DNA of 64,000 nucleotides from Hericium rajendrae (Eukaryota; Basidiomycota; Agaricomycetes; Russulales; Hericiaceae), in the NCBI GenBank assembly GCA_033439255.1, contig CM065891.1, forward strand, positions 1,302,001 through 1,366,000, written 5' to 3'. The translations under genes were made by a program, and so were the position numbers. Positions within the stretch are counted from its first letter, which is position 1. Every line of letters starts with the position of its first letter. Under the pieces are notes generated by a model, which was given only the letters and a program-made list of their open reading frames with translations, made no database searches and was not told the DNA's origin. Shown piece after piece: positions 37,509-48,447 of the stretch.

Positions 37509-39602
37509 CTAGCTGGAATGTTCTTCTGCTGCGTGGTCATCGCTATCAGCATCCCAACACATGTCGGCATTAGCGGAACGAAAAGACGATGGAAGGGGGT
37601 ATACGTACCTGCTATTATGGCACTTCCAACCCCGCTGCCATCCTCTGCATGGTATGTCTTTATGTTCCTGGGGAGTCAGCAGCTTCAGTTCTAATCCTGG
37701 TTTTCGAAGCAGCCAACATGTTACTGACCGTCCCTTATCACCGAAGATGTCCTCCAGTCCCTCATGGAGATGATCCGAAAATCCAGGACACTTCTACTCG
37801 ACTTGATTAGATTTCAATACCCAAAGACGACCGAGAGAGCGAAGACAGAAGCCTACATTGTACAGCGAACCATCGACGACGACGATACATTCCTCATCAA
37901 GGTACCCCATCTTGTTCACGATTGCCGCGATACCACATGCGCCGAGGCGCGCCGCACGCCGACAGATGAGCCGTGCGAACACCTGGAAGAAGCGCCGCTC
38001 GGCAAGCGTCGTCTGCAGGGCAAAGAAGTGCGAGAAGATGCCGATGCTCATGAGCTGCTCGTCTGTCTGGTCGCTAAGGTTACGTGACCGTCAGTCTACG
38101 ACCACAAGGACACGAGGATACAATGGAACGCACCTTTCCATCAGAGACAGGAAGGCGGTCTCGAACGCGTAGGGGACCTGCAGCTTGTAGGGATCTTGGC
38201 CCTCGAAGAGCATGCCGTCGTCCGTGAGCTCGCAGAGCACGATGCGGAAGATCTCGCCAAGATATAGCCCCGAGATAAGTTTCTGTGCCCCGTCGTATGG
38301 TTAGTAGGCCAGTGATTGCGTTGGGACTATCGCTAACCTCGAAGATCTGCTCGCCAGGCTTGTTGCACGCCTTATCCATCGTCAGATCATACTTCGTCCT
38401 GGGCAGATACCGGTTCTCGAACGAGTCGAACGCGCCCTGGTAGTCATCAGCATCCCAACCCCGCGATCAACAGCTACCGCCAGATACGCACCCATTCGCA
38501 GTTGATCGCCATCTCGACGTCGTCTGCCATGCCCGCGCTCCGCATCTTTGGGATGTCTGCCATGCGTTCCATGTACGCAGCATTGCACCCCGTGCCGAAT
38601 ATGACCGCAATACGGGCACGGGTGTCCACGTAGTGCGAGGCGATGAGCGTGCCGGCGGTGTCGTTTACTATGGCAGCGAGTTTCACAGGCAGATCCTGGG
38701 CCGCGAAGAAATCAGCGGAGAACGGTTGAGAACGTGGAGTAGGGCTCACGTGTTTGGCGAGGGAGTGCCGGAACATAGCTGCTACGTCGCGACCTTCGGT
38801 GTTAGGTGCGCCGAATCCTTTGGTCCAACGGAGAAGGACGCCGTGGTCGATTCTATCTTGACTATTTCCAGGCGCCATCAATGAACGAGCTGGAGTGGAT
38901 GCGCCATTAATGAAGAAATGAAACTTACGCGCAAGGATAGGAGAACTAAATTTCGTCAGGTCAGTCTACTTGCTCCCAGGCGAAATAGTCACCGAATCCA
39001 TCGCCTCGCGGATTCAGCTGCTCATACTCACCGTGAATCCCAACGGCACCTCTGCTCCCTCCTCAACCTCCAAGTTCTGGTCTATGAAGTTCTTCAAACA
39101 TTCCGCACAAAAGTCGAAGAGCTTCTGCCCATCGTCGTGTTTCTGTTCTTCGCTGAGTCGGTATTTCGCCTGGGCGATTTCGAATTTGCCGTGCCCTAGG
39201 AGAGTGACGAGGCATACGCGCAGATTTGTACCGCCTGTTGGACATTATTGAGGGTTATAACAGGGGCAGAGAAGGAGAGACGAGGCGTACCGAGGTCTAC
39301 AGCGAGGAAGTCGCCAATTTCTTTGCCCGTTGGCCAACCTGGGATGTAGGTGGGGATCATAGCCTGCCCAGTGAATTAATTCTGGGAACCACTAGGCTAC
39401 ACATGGTGTTTCAACTCACCACGGTCTGGTTGGGTTTCTCAAGCCCGAGCTCAAGAGCGTCCTTGAAGCCCTCGACAATGGCGCACATCTCGCCCGGTGT
39501 CAGAGTGAACCTGTGTTCAACCATGAAGCATGAATTATCACCAAGAAGAAGCACACACATAGTCTCATATTGGTCGGCTAAATCAGTCGTAATGCGCGTC
39601 AT
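37509..39602 (-). CDS. Hexokinase
   Basis: Phosphorylates hexoses at C6 using ATP, the entry step of glycolysis. Start MTRITTDLADQYETMFTLTP. Family motifs: MIPTYIPGWPTGKEIGDFLA, DLGGTNLRVCLVTLLG (phosphate 1), LLRWTKGFGAPNTEGRDV, AIVNDTAGTLIASHY (catalytic Asp in NDTAGT), VIFGTGCNAAYMER (phosphate 2), CEWGAFDSFENRYLPRTKYD, EKLISGLYLGEIFRIVLCEL, VVVDGSLYN, GLEDIFGDKGRS and HAEDGSGVGSAIIA. Short introns, all in frame, no indels; the last exon gives AEEHSS before the stop. Whether it is the glucose-repression hexokinase or a glucokinase cannot be settled by eye; the sugar-binding strings fit both. Confidence 0.93.
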
Positions 39603-41637
39603 GATTGTAAGTTCTGAGTCTCTTGACGAGACAAGCTAAGAGGGTGGGGTTTGCTGGACGCTGGTTTGTCGGCGCAAGATTTGTTCTTGTATGAATTGCT
39701 TCAATAGTTAGGTCGACATGAACGAGTGGTTTGGTAGGATACAAGGAGCTGATTGAGCCGCGGTGCCAAGTCGCAGCAAGGATTGAACAATTGGGGTGCG
39801 ATGAAGATGAGGCGAGTTGTCGGTACGTCATTAAATGGTGTACTGCCGTCCTTGCCGATCCGTTCATTTCTCAATCTGCTCTGGGATTTTGTTTCCGCCC
39901 CATCCAATCTCTTGGTCCTTTCGTCATGGTATCTCTTGAAAACCCATTGCATTGGTCCAGCACGCCCGAGGTCATCCGCCGTCTATCAACAGCCCGAGCC
40001 CAAAATTAGCTGTCGGACTCAGATCTCGATGGATCAGAGGATCTTTGATGCGAGGTTCCGTGTTGGCTCTCGTCCTCGCCGGTCTTGCGCATTCCAGAAC
40101 GTAGTGTTGACATTGCTATCGGACGCCTAGGCTGGTACATCACATTTCATCTGGAAAGGAGCTTGCACATGATCGATTGATCGACAGCGACCCCAGGCGA
40201 TTCTGCGTTCGATTCCGGAATGAACTCTCTACCTTATTCAATGCCTTCTAAAAGCGAAAAAAAGCTGCTGCGTGCTCGCGGGGTTTTTCACCTCACAGCA
40301 ATATCGCTTTGAAGGCCAGCACGGAAGACAGCTCAGTGCAAATTAAAGGCGGCGGGCACTTCTATGGTTGCCGAGGAGCCGAGCGTCGGGCTGCACGATT
40401 GCTGACTGTCATGATCACATAGATTTGCCTCCGTCATGGCCAAGGTATGTTGGTAGTTACATCTGCCGGCCCGCGTTCTAACGTTCTCCTCTCTGGCATA
40501 AAGATTACAGGCATAGGTCAATGACGCATGTCCGCGCATGCCCGTTGTGCAGGGAGGGTCAGGACGTCGTTTCGTCACCGCCACCTAGCTACTGTATTTT
40601 TATCGTATACTCCTTATCGAGGGACTGGCGCCAGGCAATTCTGAACGGATTTTCCGAGATACAAGGCACGTAGTTGGTCGGCCAGATATGGAGCCTATTC
40701 ACTTGCTGCGCACTGCTCGGATGCCCCGCTCACCTGCTCATGTCAAGATATCGAGACAGAAAGCTGTGCATCTTGGCGTTGGCATGGGTCCAGTGTGTCA
40801 TGTCGTGCATCAGACCAATCAAGGCCGGATGAATGGGTGGGATTTTTCTCCAGCTACTTATTCCGGACAGATAGTGCTCCTTGAACCCAGCCCGCCGGAT
40901 AGATGCTGTTGTTGTCATCATCGTCCTGAGAATGGTCAGAATACGCAGCTCGGGCAGGGAACGGGAAGACTACATCGCAGCATTCAACTTGAATGGCAAT
41001 GACGACAGTTTATTGTCGCAGCCACTCTTGAGTACTCAGACACCGACATCGCGCTTGCGCTCCGAGCCCGTCGAAAATGCTGCTGTCGCCCATGCATGTG
41101 CGCGCCTTCCATTCACACGAGCATACCTCTCTCAATGCGGGCAGATCGACCATCATTCTTGTCAGCTCAGGTCGGTGGCGGTGATGATGGCGCACGCTAT
41201 AAGATGAAAGGGCCTGATAGGAAGCAGCAGTGCTCGACGATCGACGTACGCTTGAAGTGCGCCAGGAGACAATCATAGCGCCGAAGACGCTGTCGCAGAT
41301 CAGGCCTCAGGGATGAAGCTCACTTGCAACATATACTTATGAAACCGATCGCGAACCACCGGTGATTTGGACTACTGGCTTGTTGAAAATCCATCATGTC
41401 AACAGTTGAGAATGCATTAGAATATACACGAGGGAAGCTTCGTCGTCAGCGGGTAATGTCATGGAGAACGAAGTATGGTATACGAAAGATGTATAGGTAT
41501 GGTGTAGGGTAAGTCAGGAAGGAGAACTCGTGAGGGTCATAGGGATGATGTCGCGCGGGGATAAAGGTTATAAAAGTCATGACTGGGAATGATGAAGCAG
41601 AAAAGTCCACAACCGGGAAGCTCCATACTCCCATCGT
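39603..41637. other. Hexokinase upstream region
   Basis: Two kilobases with no supported gene. Open frames are short and lack motifs. Probably a long regulatory region plus the 3' flank of the Sur7/PalI-like gene. Confidence 0.45.
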
Positions 41638-42322
41638 TTACCAGACCTCACGACGCTTCCTGTAGTGACCCAAGGTGCCGCACGCGCCCAGACAGAAGCC
41701 CAAGAGCAACGAAACCGTCGCGCCGAGCGTCATCCACGTCGCGTTGCCGTACTGTGCGGACCAGCCCTCGTCGCGGAACTGACCGCGCGCAATGCCGAAG
41801 AGCACCATGTCGATGATCCACGCGACGAGCGACGCGAGCATGGCGAGCCCGGCGAGCAGCGACATGAACACGGTGCCAGCGCGGTGGTAGCCCACGCCGC
41901 ACAGTCCGAAGAGTACGGCGAGGCCTGAGATGCCGGCGGCGATGGGATGCAGGATGAGCGCGGCTGTGAGATTATGGATCGTGCTGGAGTTCAGACGGCT
42001 ATTGCTGTATAGATGTGAGTCTCAGAGCCGGGATGAGGAGAAGGTGGCGACTTACTCGAACCCGAACGTGGATTGGGGGAAATTGTATCCAATGTGGGTA
42101 TCTGAGCCTGTGAAACCGAATACTCCGAAATGGAACTCCGTGCACCCTGGGAGGCCCGGAAGAAATAGATGGTATCCCAGGTTGGTGCAGACACGGAGAC
42201 CTGCGGCATTGATAAGACGTGTGTTGGTAGATAAGACAGCACGTAAGACGACATACGAAAACGAGCAGCACCATTGCTGCAAACGTGAAGAAAAGCCCTG
42301 GAATGACTTGTCCGACGGCCAT
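41638..42322 (-). CDS. Four-helix Sur7/PalI (Rim9)-like plasma-membrane protein
   Basis: Small integral membrane protein with helix 1 near the N-terminus (IPGLFFTFAAMVLLVF), an extracellular loop with SAPTWDTIYF and FHFGVFGFTGSDTHIGYNF, then three more helices (AALILHPIAAGISGLAVLFGL, FMSLLAGLAMLASLVAWII, LGATVSLLLGFCLGACGTLG) and a short basic tail (YRKRREVW). The WDTIYF...FGVFG...GY pattern and topology fit the Sur7/PalI family of eisosome or pH-response proteins. Two introns: one after VLLVF and one between FGFE and DNSRL. A missing base near 42160 separates the two halves of the loop. Which family branch it belongs to is unsure. Confidence 0.72.
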
Positions 42323-43962
42323 GTTGGCAGGGTGGGTATGTCGTTACGGTTTCTGGGATGGGATAATTAGTTAGATAAAAAAAACGGAGAAAGCTTTGCA
42401 CGTACCGTACTAACGGAGGGGAAGGGAGGGCGATACAAGTGGTATCGGCAGACACGAGGCGCGACCAAAGAAGTCGGAGCGGACTGACAGACTAAGCCAT
42501 CGTGTACGCTTATAAGGGTGCTAAACGCGAAGATCCAGGATATCCAGGTCGTGACGTTGCACCAAAAATCACGTCCATTTTTGGCCATTACATCATAATC
42601 TGCTCCAAGCCGAATACTTTCTTTCAGGAACAAGCCCAAAACAGGCAAGTAAGGCGTAATTTTGGAGTCTTGTGGAGCACTAGGCACTCATCGCCTCGGC
42701 AAACCGCCTTCCAAGTTTCCAACCACTTCGAGCTCCTACCGAGTACTCTCCTGAATCGGCCACAGCGCCGGGCACGCAGGCGACTAGAGGGTGAATGAGC
42801 ATGAGCCATGTACCTAAGATGGCGTACTCGGGACAGGATCAATCCAGTGGGCAGGCAGGCACCGTGCATGCAGCTAACGGGGAGCGACGACAGGCCAACC
42901 GATCAATGCACCGCCTTCCAAGTTTCCAACCACTTCGAGCTCCTACCGAGTACTCTCCTGAATCTACAATGAAGATGAATCGTTCTCCTCTCAGACACGG
43001 ATTTTCATGATATGGCTTTGTTCTGTTGTGCGGAAGCAAGATCTTCGTAACGGCCCTTGGTGCAATTCGACCTCTCCATATTCTGCCCTCGTCTTACTCT
43101 GGGCAGTGCACCCATCTGCATGAGGCTCTGCATCCATTCTTTTGCCATGATAGACGCGTTCCCGGTCTTTTGCGCGGTCATCAATGCCGGGCGGCTTGTT
43201 CACGCTCCAACCTACGGATTTGTTCCTTGGATTAGCCTGTTCAGGAGCCTTACTGCATACCCGATCAATGGGGCGTCGCTGTGCATCCGTCAAGACTAGC
43301 TCTGACACCTTTATCCGATACTTTGTCAACGCTTTGCGCACCTCCAAGCCGTTCTGATGGGATTTCAATGGTTTCCTTGTTTAATTGTTTCGAACGACAG
43401 TCTCCTTATTGTCTGCGCACCTCGGGATAGTGGAAACCACCTACGATCCCGACATGTTCTTGAAGGCCGAAGCTGGTGATCTTGATCTAAACGCCGTCCT
43501 CATACCTATGCATACAGGTTCGATCACCATCAGTGGGTCCGTCTGCGGCTCGGTCGTATTTAACCCTGGTGGCCAAGGCTGAAGCTGAAGAACAACACTC
43601 TCCCCATCTCTCTTTTTTAAATTATTTCTCCTTCAACCCCCCTCGACCTTGCCGATGCCCAGGCGATTGCCACTCCCAGCTGTCGGGACGAAGACAATAG
43701 ACTCTCTACAACAGCTTAGCCATGTGGCGTGGACGTTGAGGTGAGTGGTCCGAGTGGCACCCTTTTGTTATCCGCGGACTTGTGGACGGCGGCTCTGTAT
43801 TGTCATTGTGCAATCCCTTATTTAAAGACTTCCGCACTGCTCGAGTGTTCGGAATCTAAAGCACTCACTCGACGCGGTATCTCTGTTCCCTCACAAAGCA
43901 CTTTGTCCTGTTCTTATATCTATCGCATGCGCTTTCCGGGCGCTGCTTCTTCCGTTCTGGAA
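42323..43962. other. Intergenic, divergent promoters, with 54-bp direct repeat
   Basis: No gene supported. A 65-codon open frame near 43385-43582 lacks a plausible start and any motif. Notable for the direct repeat described separately. Confidence 0.45.
42703..42963 (+). repeat. Pair of perfect 54-bp direct repeats
   Basis: The 54-bp string starting ACCGCCTTCCAAGTTTCCAA and ending TACTCTCCTGAAT occurs at 42703-42756 and again at 42910-42963, in the same orientation, 207 bp apart, with no mismatch that I can see. The flanks differ. Confidence 0.9.
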
Positions 43963-45350
43963 ATGGATCATTTTCATAAGGTTACCCTTCCCAAATTTCT
44001 TCAACACAAGTCTGCCTTCTCTCTGTGCTTCATAGTTTTGACTGATGCTGACTGCTATTCCTCGATTTACAGGCCCGCCAAACCTGTCATCCGCCACGCT
44101 AATCCCAACCCACCTGAGAACCCGAAGCCCAAGCCTCTTAATCCTAAGCCTGTCATTCGCCATGCTAATCCTAACCTGCCCGAGACTTATCCCTCACCAA
44201 CTGACGGGCAGCACTCATGGGAGTTCTCGTCCTCGTCTCGCACCGTGCTCAAGCCCGCTCGATCGATGTCCTTGCTAAATCCGCGCCCCGCGCCTCGGCC
44301 ACGTGAAGTTCCGCCGCCCATGCCGCCCATGCCACACAAGTCCTCGAGGAAAGGGAAGAAGTGCAGGTTGATTCTCGCTCACGTCCGCATGGGCAGAAGG
44401 AAGACAATCGCACTGCAATGCTTGGGGGTGGGGGCTCGGATGACCTCAACTTTGCGCAGATACGTTCCGGATCGCGTGCGGCGAACACAGAGAGAGGACG
44501 GACGCCATTCCTGAAAAGAGCGATTAAGAGTGATCTTGGACATGGCGGGGCGCGCGATGAGCCGGAACGGCTCTTGGCTGCTCATGTCTTCAGAGACCCT
44601 TCGTCCGAGAGGCTGCTTGAGGTGCGTACACATATTCTTCTGATTGAACCCAAGTTTTGCCTTGTAGCTGACAATGCGTCACAGGAGTCTACCCCACGTA
44701 CACCACCGATCTCTCGCCCTACTTCTCCCAATGCGCCACGCGCTCTGAGTCCGCGTTCTCGTGCTGCGCGTTCTCGAACCCCACTTCCACCCCTCGCGCG
44801 TCCATTCTACACCAATGGTCCAATGCCTCCAGTGCCTCCTGTAGCACCTCTTCAGCACAAGCGTTCTCAATCCGACATAGGCCCGCTCACCTCACGTTCG
44901 ACGCCACATCTCCCCTTGCGGCACAAGCCGTCGTTCTCGCTCGGTGACTTTCCTGAACCCCCGACCTTCATCCCGAAGGTGCATCTTGTCGAGAATCCGC
45001 TGCACAGGCAGAGCATCCACCCCATCCTCGGGATCGTCGCCAACATGGGTGCGACAGGCAAGGCGGAGGTGAGGCGCGCTGAGAAAGTGCATCGTGGTGA
45101 AAGGCGGCGGGCGGGCGAGCGGATCCCACACGACGTTCCGCGTGCTGTTCCGCACGATGTGCCTCGCCCCATCCCATGTGATGTTCCACAGGACGTTCAC
45201 AAGCCTGATGAATTCGGCGCGTTCGCGCGGGGGCGGGAGCATGAACGGCATGCGACCACACCTCGGGGAACGGAGAGGGAGCGTCGGCGCATGCCTAGTG
45301 GCCCGCGTGCGCCACCTAAGGCTATTAACACTGCTCGCAGGGCTCAATGA
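43963..45350 (+). CDS. Proline-rich disordered protein with KPVIRHANPN repeats
   Basis: Unrecognised. Exon 1 reads MDHFHKVTLPKFLQHK and splices into PAKPVIRHANPNPPENPKPK and a second KPVIRHANPNLPE. After a Pro-rich stretch, one missing base near 44325 shifts into VLEEREEVQVDSRSRPHG. A phase-0 intron (about 44621-44685) leads to Pro/Ser/Arg-rich sequence with HKRSQSDIG and SFSLGDFPEPPTF, and a conserved-looking segment VHLVENPLHRQSIHPILGIV. Imperfect repeats of HDVPR/CDVPQ follow, then a basic end. It is nearly all disordered with many SP and RSxS sites, which would suit a phosphorylated scaffold, but no function is claimed. The start is set by the only ATG giving a clean splice. Confidence 0.6.
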
Positions 45351-46252
45351 CCCGGATCGTCGCTCTATTCTGCCAAACAGATTCTCATGTTACGATGCAT
45401 CAATCATTGACACTCACTGTATCACCACCACATTCTCTCAACCGCGTACCAAGGATATTTATAGGGATACCTTTTGCTGAGCTCGCTGGCTGGTGGGTCT
45501 CAGACCTGCATCGACTGCATCATGGACACTGTTCCATCACGCTCGTTACGCGATTACCATGGATTATTTGGTCTGGCTGACGGCCAAGATTTCTGTTTAT
45601 TTAGCTCGAAGGCGACTGCGACATCGTCGTTCATACTTTCATTCATTTGTGTAAATACAGCAATGGAGTTTATTTGAAATGTTACTATCGTTCTGTTGGC
45701 TGCGTTTGTGCGAAGGCTCTTTGCGATGCGCAATGTTAGTGTACGAAGCCACCCGCGAGCAGGAGGCCGGCGCGCAAAGCGGCGACGCGTCTTGACACCG
45801 TGACACGACGCGTTAGTCACGCGTCCATCGATGATTCTGAATCCGAGGCTCGCAGTTCCATTTTCCTGAACAATTGACCACAATTCCAAAGCTCGACCAA
45901 ATCGCAGCATCGTTTTCCATAATCTTCTTATCTTAGTGAAGGCTTTGAGCCGTGATACTGCTCCCAGCAAAGCCCTCCAGCTGCTTAGGTTCTGACGGAC
46001 TCATCGGACGATCAGGACTTCCTCTTGTGATTTCCAGCCCACGCAGCGGCGGCCGGGTCAATTCAAACCAGCCTACAACTTGCCTACAAGAACGACTTGT
46101 CCGTGAGGCTCGGCTGTGTATTCAACCATCCCTGCCCCCGACATTGCTCACGAATATCCTTCAGTGCCCGAGCCTTGCCCGAGCGCCGATATTGCCTAGG
46201 ACTATTTAATCACTGTGCACGCAGCCCAAACCCGCAGACTTACTCGTAACTC
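45351..46252. other. Intergenic region upstream of thiolase
   Basis: About 900 bp; no gene supported. A Met-poor minus-strand frame at 45554-45970 has no motif. The last 150 bp are the likely thiolase promoter and leader. Confidence 0.5.
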
Positions 46253-47893
46253 ATGTCTTTCCAACACGCTCAGCAAGCTTCTCCAAGCTTTTCTCCTGCG
46301 GCGATTGCGCTTCACCGCAAGAGCCCCGATGATGTCGTTATCACGATGGCCGTCCGTTCTCCGCTGTGCAAGTCCAAGAAAGGCGGCTTCAAGGATATGC
46401 GGTAGGTGCCTATCTTTCCAAACATGATGCACAGCTCTGATGTTACCCAACGCAGGAGCGATGAACTTCTGACGGAGATGTTTAAAGTGCGTGAGCGGGA
46501 TTGATTCTGCGTTAGATATGGATGCTGAGATGTTCGATCCTCGTTTCAGCAAGCGATTGCCCATTCTAACGTAGATCCCTCGCTCATCGGCGATATCTGC
46601 GTCGGGACGGTCCTCCCGCCTGGTGCGACGTATGAGGCGCGCACCGCAGCGCTTGCCGCAGGCATCCCGCAGTCGGTGCCGGTGCAGACCGTCAACCGGT
46701 TCTGCTCGTCTGGATTGATGGCCACGACCATCATCTCGAACCAGGTCCGCGCTGGCCAGATCGACATTGGGCTGGCCGTTGGCGTCGAGAGCATGACTTT
46801 CAAGTACGTATGCTCGTCTTTGATGTCGTCCGAAAATGAGAGCTTATGTGTTTCCCGCAGTCCGGATTCCGGAGCTGCCTCTGCCAGCGACGAGATTAAG
46901 TCTGTCCAGGTGGCGGCTGATGCGCTTCAGCCCATGGGCTGGACGAGCGAGAACGTGGCGGGCGACTACAAGATCAGCCGCGAGGACATGGACGAGGTCG
47001 CTGCTCAGTCATTCCAGCGTGCCGAGCGCGCCCAGCAGACGGGCTACTTTGCAGACGAGATTGTTCCCTTCACGGCGCTGCAGAAGGACGGGACGGGCGG
47101 CCGTAAGAAGGTTGTCGTCAGCAAGGACGACGGAATCCGGCCAGGCACGACGAAGGACACGCTGCTGAAGGTCCGCGCGGCGTTCCCGCAGTGGCCTCCA
47201 TCTCAGACGACAGGCGGAAACGCCAGTCAGATTACGGATGGCGCTGCTGCTGTGTTGTTAATGAGCAGGAGGAAGGCAGAAGAGCTGGGGCTGCCGATTC
47301 TCGCCAAGCATGTGACGACGGCCGTTGCAGGTTCGTGTCTTCTGCTGAATTCAGGCAAACTGGATAGCTGAGTTTGTTTAAACACGTATAGGTGTTCCTC
47401 CCCGTGTAATGGGCATTGGTCCAAGCATTGCTATTCCGAAAGTTCTCGCAAATGCTGGCATCATCAAGGACGACGTTGACCTGTTCGAGGTATGTACCGA
47501 CATATACATGCGGCGCTTGACATGGTGGATTGAAAACATCTGGCTAGATCAACGAGGCGTTCGCGTCTATGTACGTCTACTGCCTGCGTGAGCTCGGCCT
47601 CGACAACAACAAAGTCAACGTCAATGGAGGCGCCATCGCCCTCGGACACCCACTAGATGAGTATAATTGCTTGTTGCATTTCGCACCGGGACTGACGCGA
47701 TCATGGCTGTCGATTACGCGCGACCGGTACCAGACAGATCGCTACCGGGCTCAACGAACTTAGACACCGGAATGGAAAGGTATGCATCGTCGTCCACATG
47801 AATGAATGTTGGCTCATCTCTCGTCAGATCCTTGTTACTTCTATGTGCATAGGCACTGGCATGGGTGCCGCTGCTGTATTCGTGAGGGACTGA
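46253..47893 (+). CDS. Acetyl-CoA acyltransferase (3-ketoacyl-CoA thiolase)
   Basis: Cleaves 3-ketoacyl-CoA to acetyl-CoA in beta-oxidation. Start [13 protein letters not shown]. Motifs: [56 protein letters not shown] (nucleophile Cys), [66 protein letters not shown] (active-site His) and [15 protein letters not shown] (second Cys). The end is VRD. All junctions are in frame provided the intron between GHPL and GATGTR (47657-47717) is removed with AT-AC ends. No obvious PTS2 is seen at the N-terminus and the C-terminus is not a PTS1, so the compartment is open; the sequence type is that of the peroxisomal enzymes. Confidence 0.93.
47657..47717 (+). other. AT-AC intron of U2-like type inside thiolase
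   Basis: The donor reads ATGAGTATAA and the acceptor CGATTAC; length 61 nt; a branch-like ACTGAC lies about 22 nt from the 3' end. Removal restores GHPLGATGTR exactly. No GT-AG choice keeps this conserved motif. The donor does not resemble the minor-class ATATCC, so the major spliceosome with paired first and last base changes (G to A, G to C) is the simplest reading. Confidence 0.8.
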
Positions 47894-48447
47894 CCTGCAT
47901 CAAGCATACCATTTACATTTCGATTGTGCTGTTGCGAGACAGGCAGAAGAAGCCATAGCAAACTTCGATGTCTGTCCGTCTCGTACATTTGACTCTGATT
48001 CTATATCCATGCAAACCACGCATAATATATCCATCGCTGCGGCGTGTATCGAAACAATGGCCCAAGCAAAGGCTTAAATTGCCAGCTATCGTCGTGTTTG
48101 CTCAGAGGCAGCAGCTGCGCGAGTTAACTAACTACTGTTTTCATTGCTGAGTGCTAAGGTCATGGATATGCGGCTATCGATACAGATGAGAGTAACTACA
48201 AGAAGAATAACAATAAGTCCACGAGTGCTAGTTAGTCAGAGTAAGTGCGACACAGCTAAACGGGCTCGATGACAACCAAAGGTAAGATCTACAAATAAGA
48301 AGATGAAGGTATAAAGTCCACGAGTTTGCGCTGGTCGATTAGGCGACGCAGCTAACACTGACTCAGAGCCGAGATATCCCGAACAAGACCAGAGAGGAGA
48401 AGAAAAGAAAAGAAAAGAAAACGGATGTCTGCGCTCATCCTAGTGCT
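47894..48447. other. Convergent intergenic region
   Basis: AT-rich; two imperfect copies of an AAGTCCACGAGT...CAGCTAA segment occur about 100 bp apart (near 48213 and 48311). No gene. Confidence 0.5.

Noticed and set aside
47657-47717. Minor-class (U12) intron
   Set aside because: The donor ATGAGTATAA does not match ATATCCTT and the branch string is not the TTCCTTAAC type; a U2-type AT-AC intron fits better.
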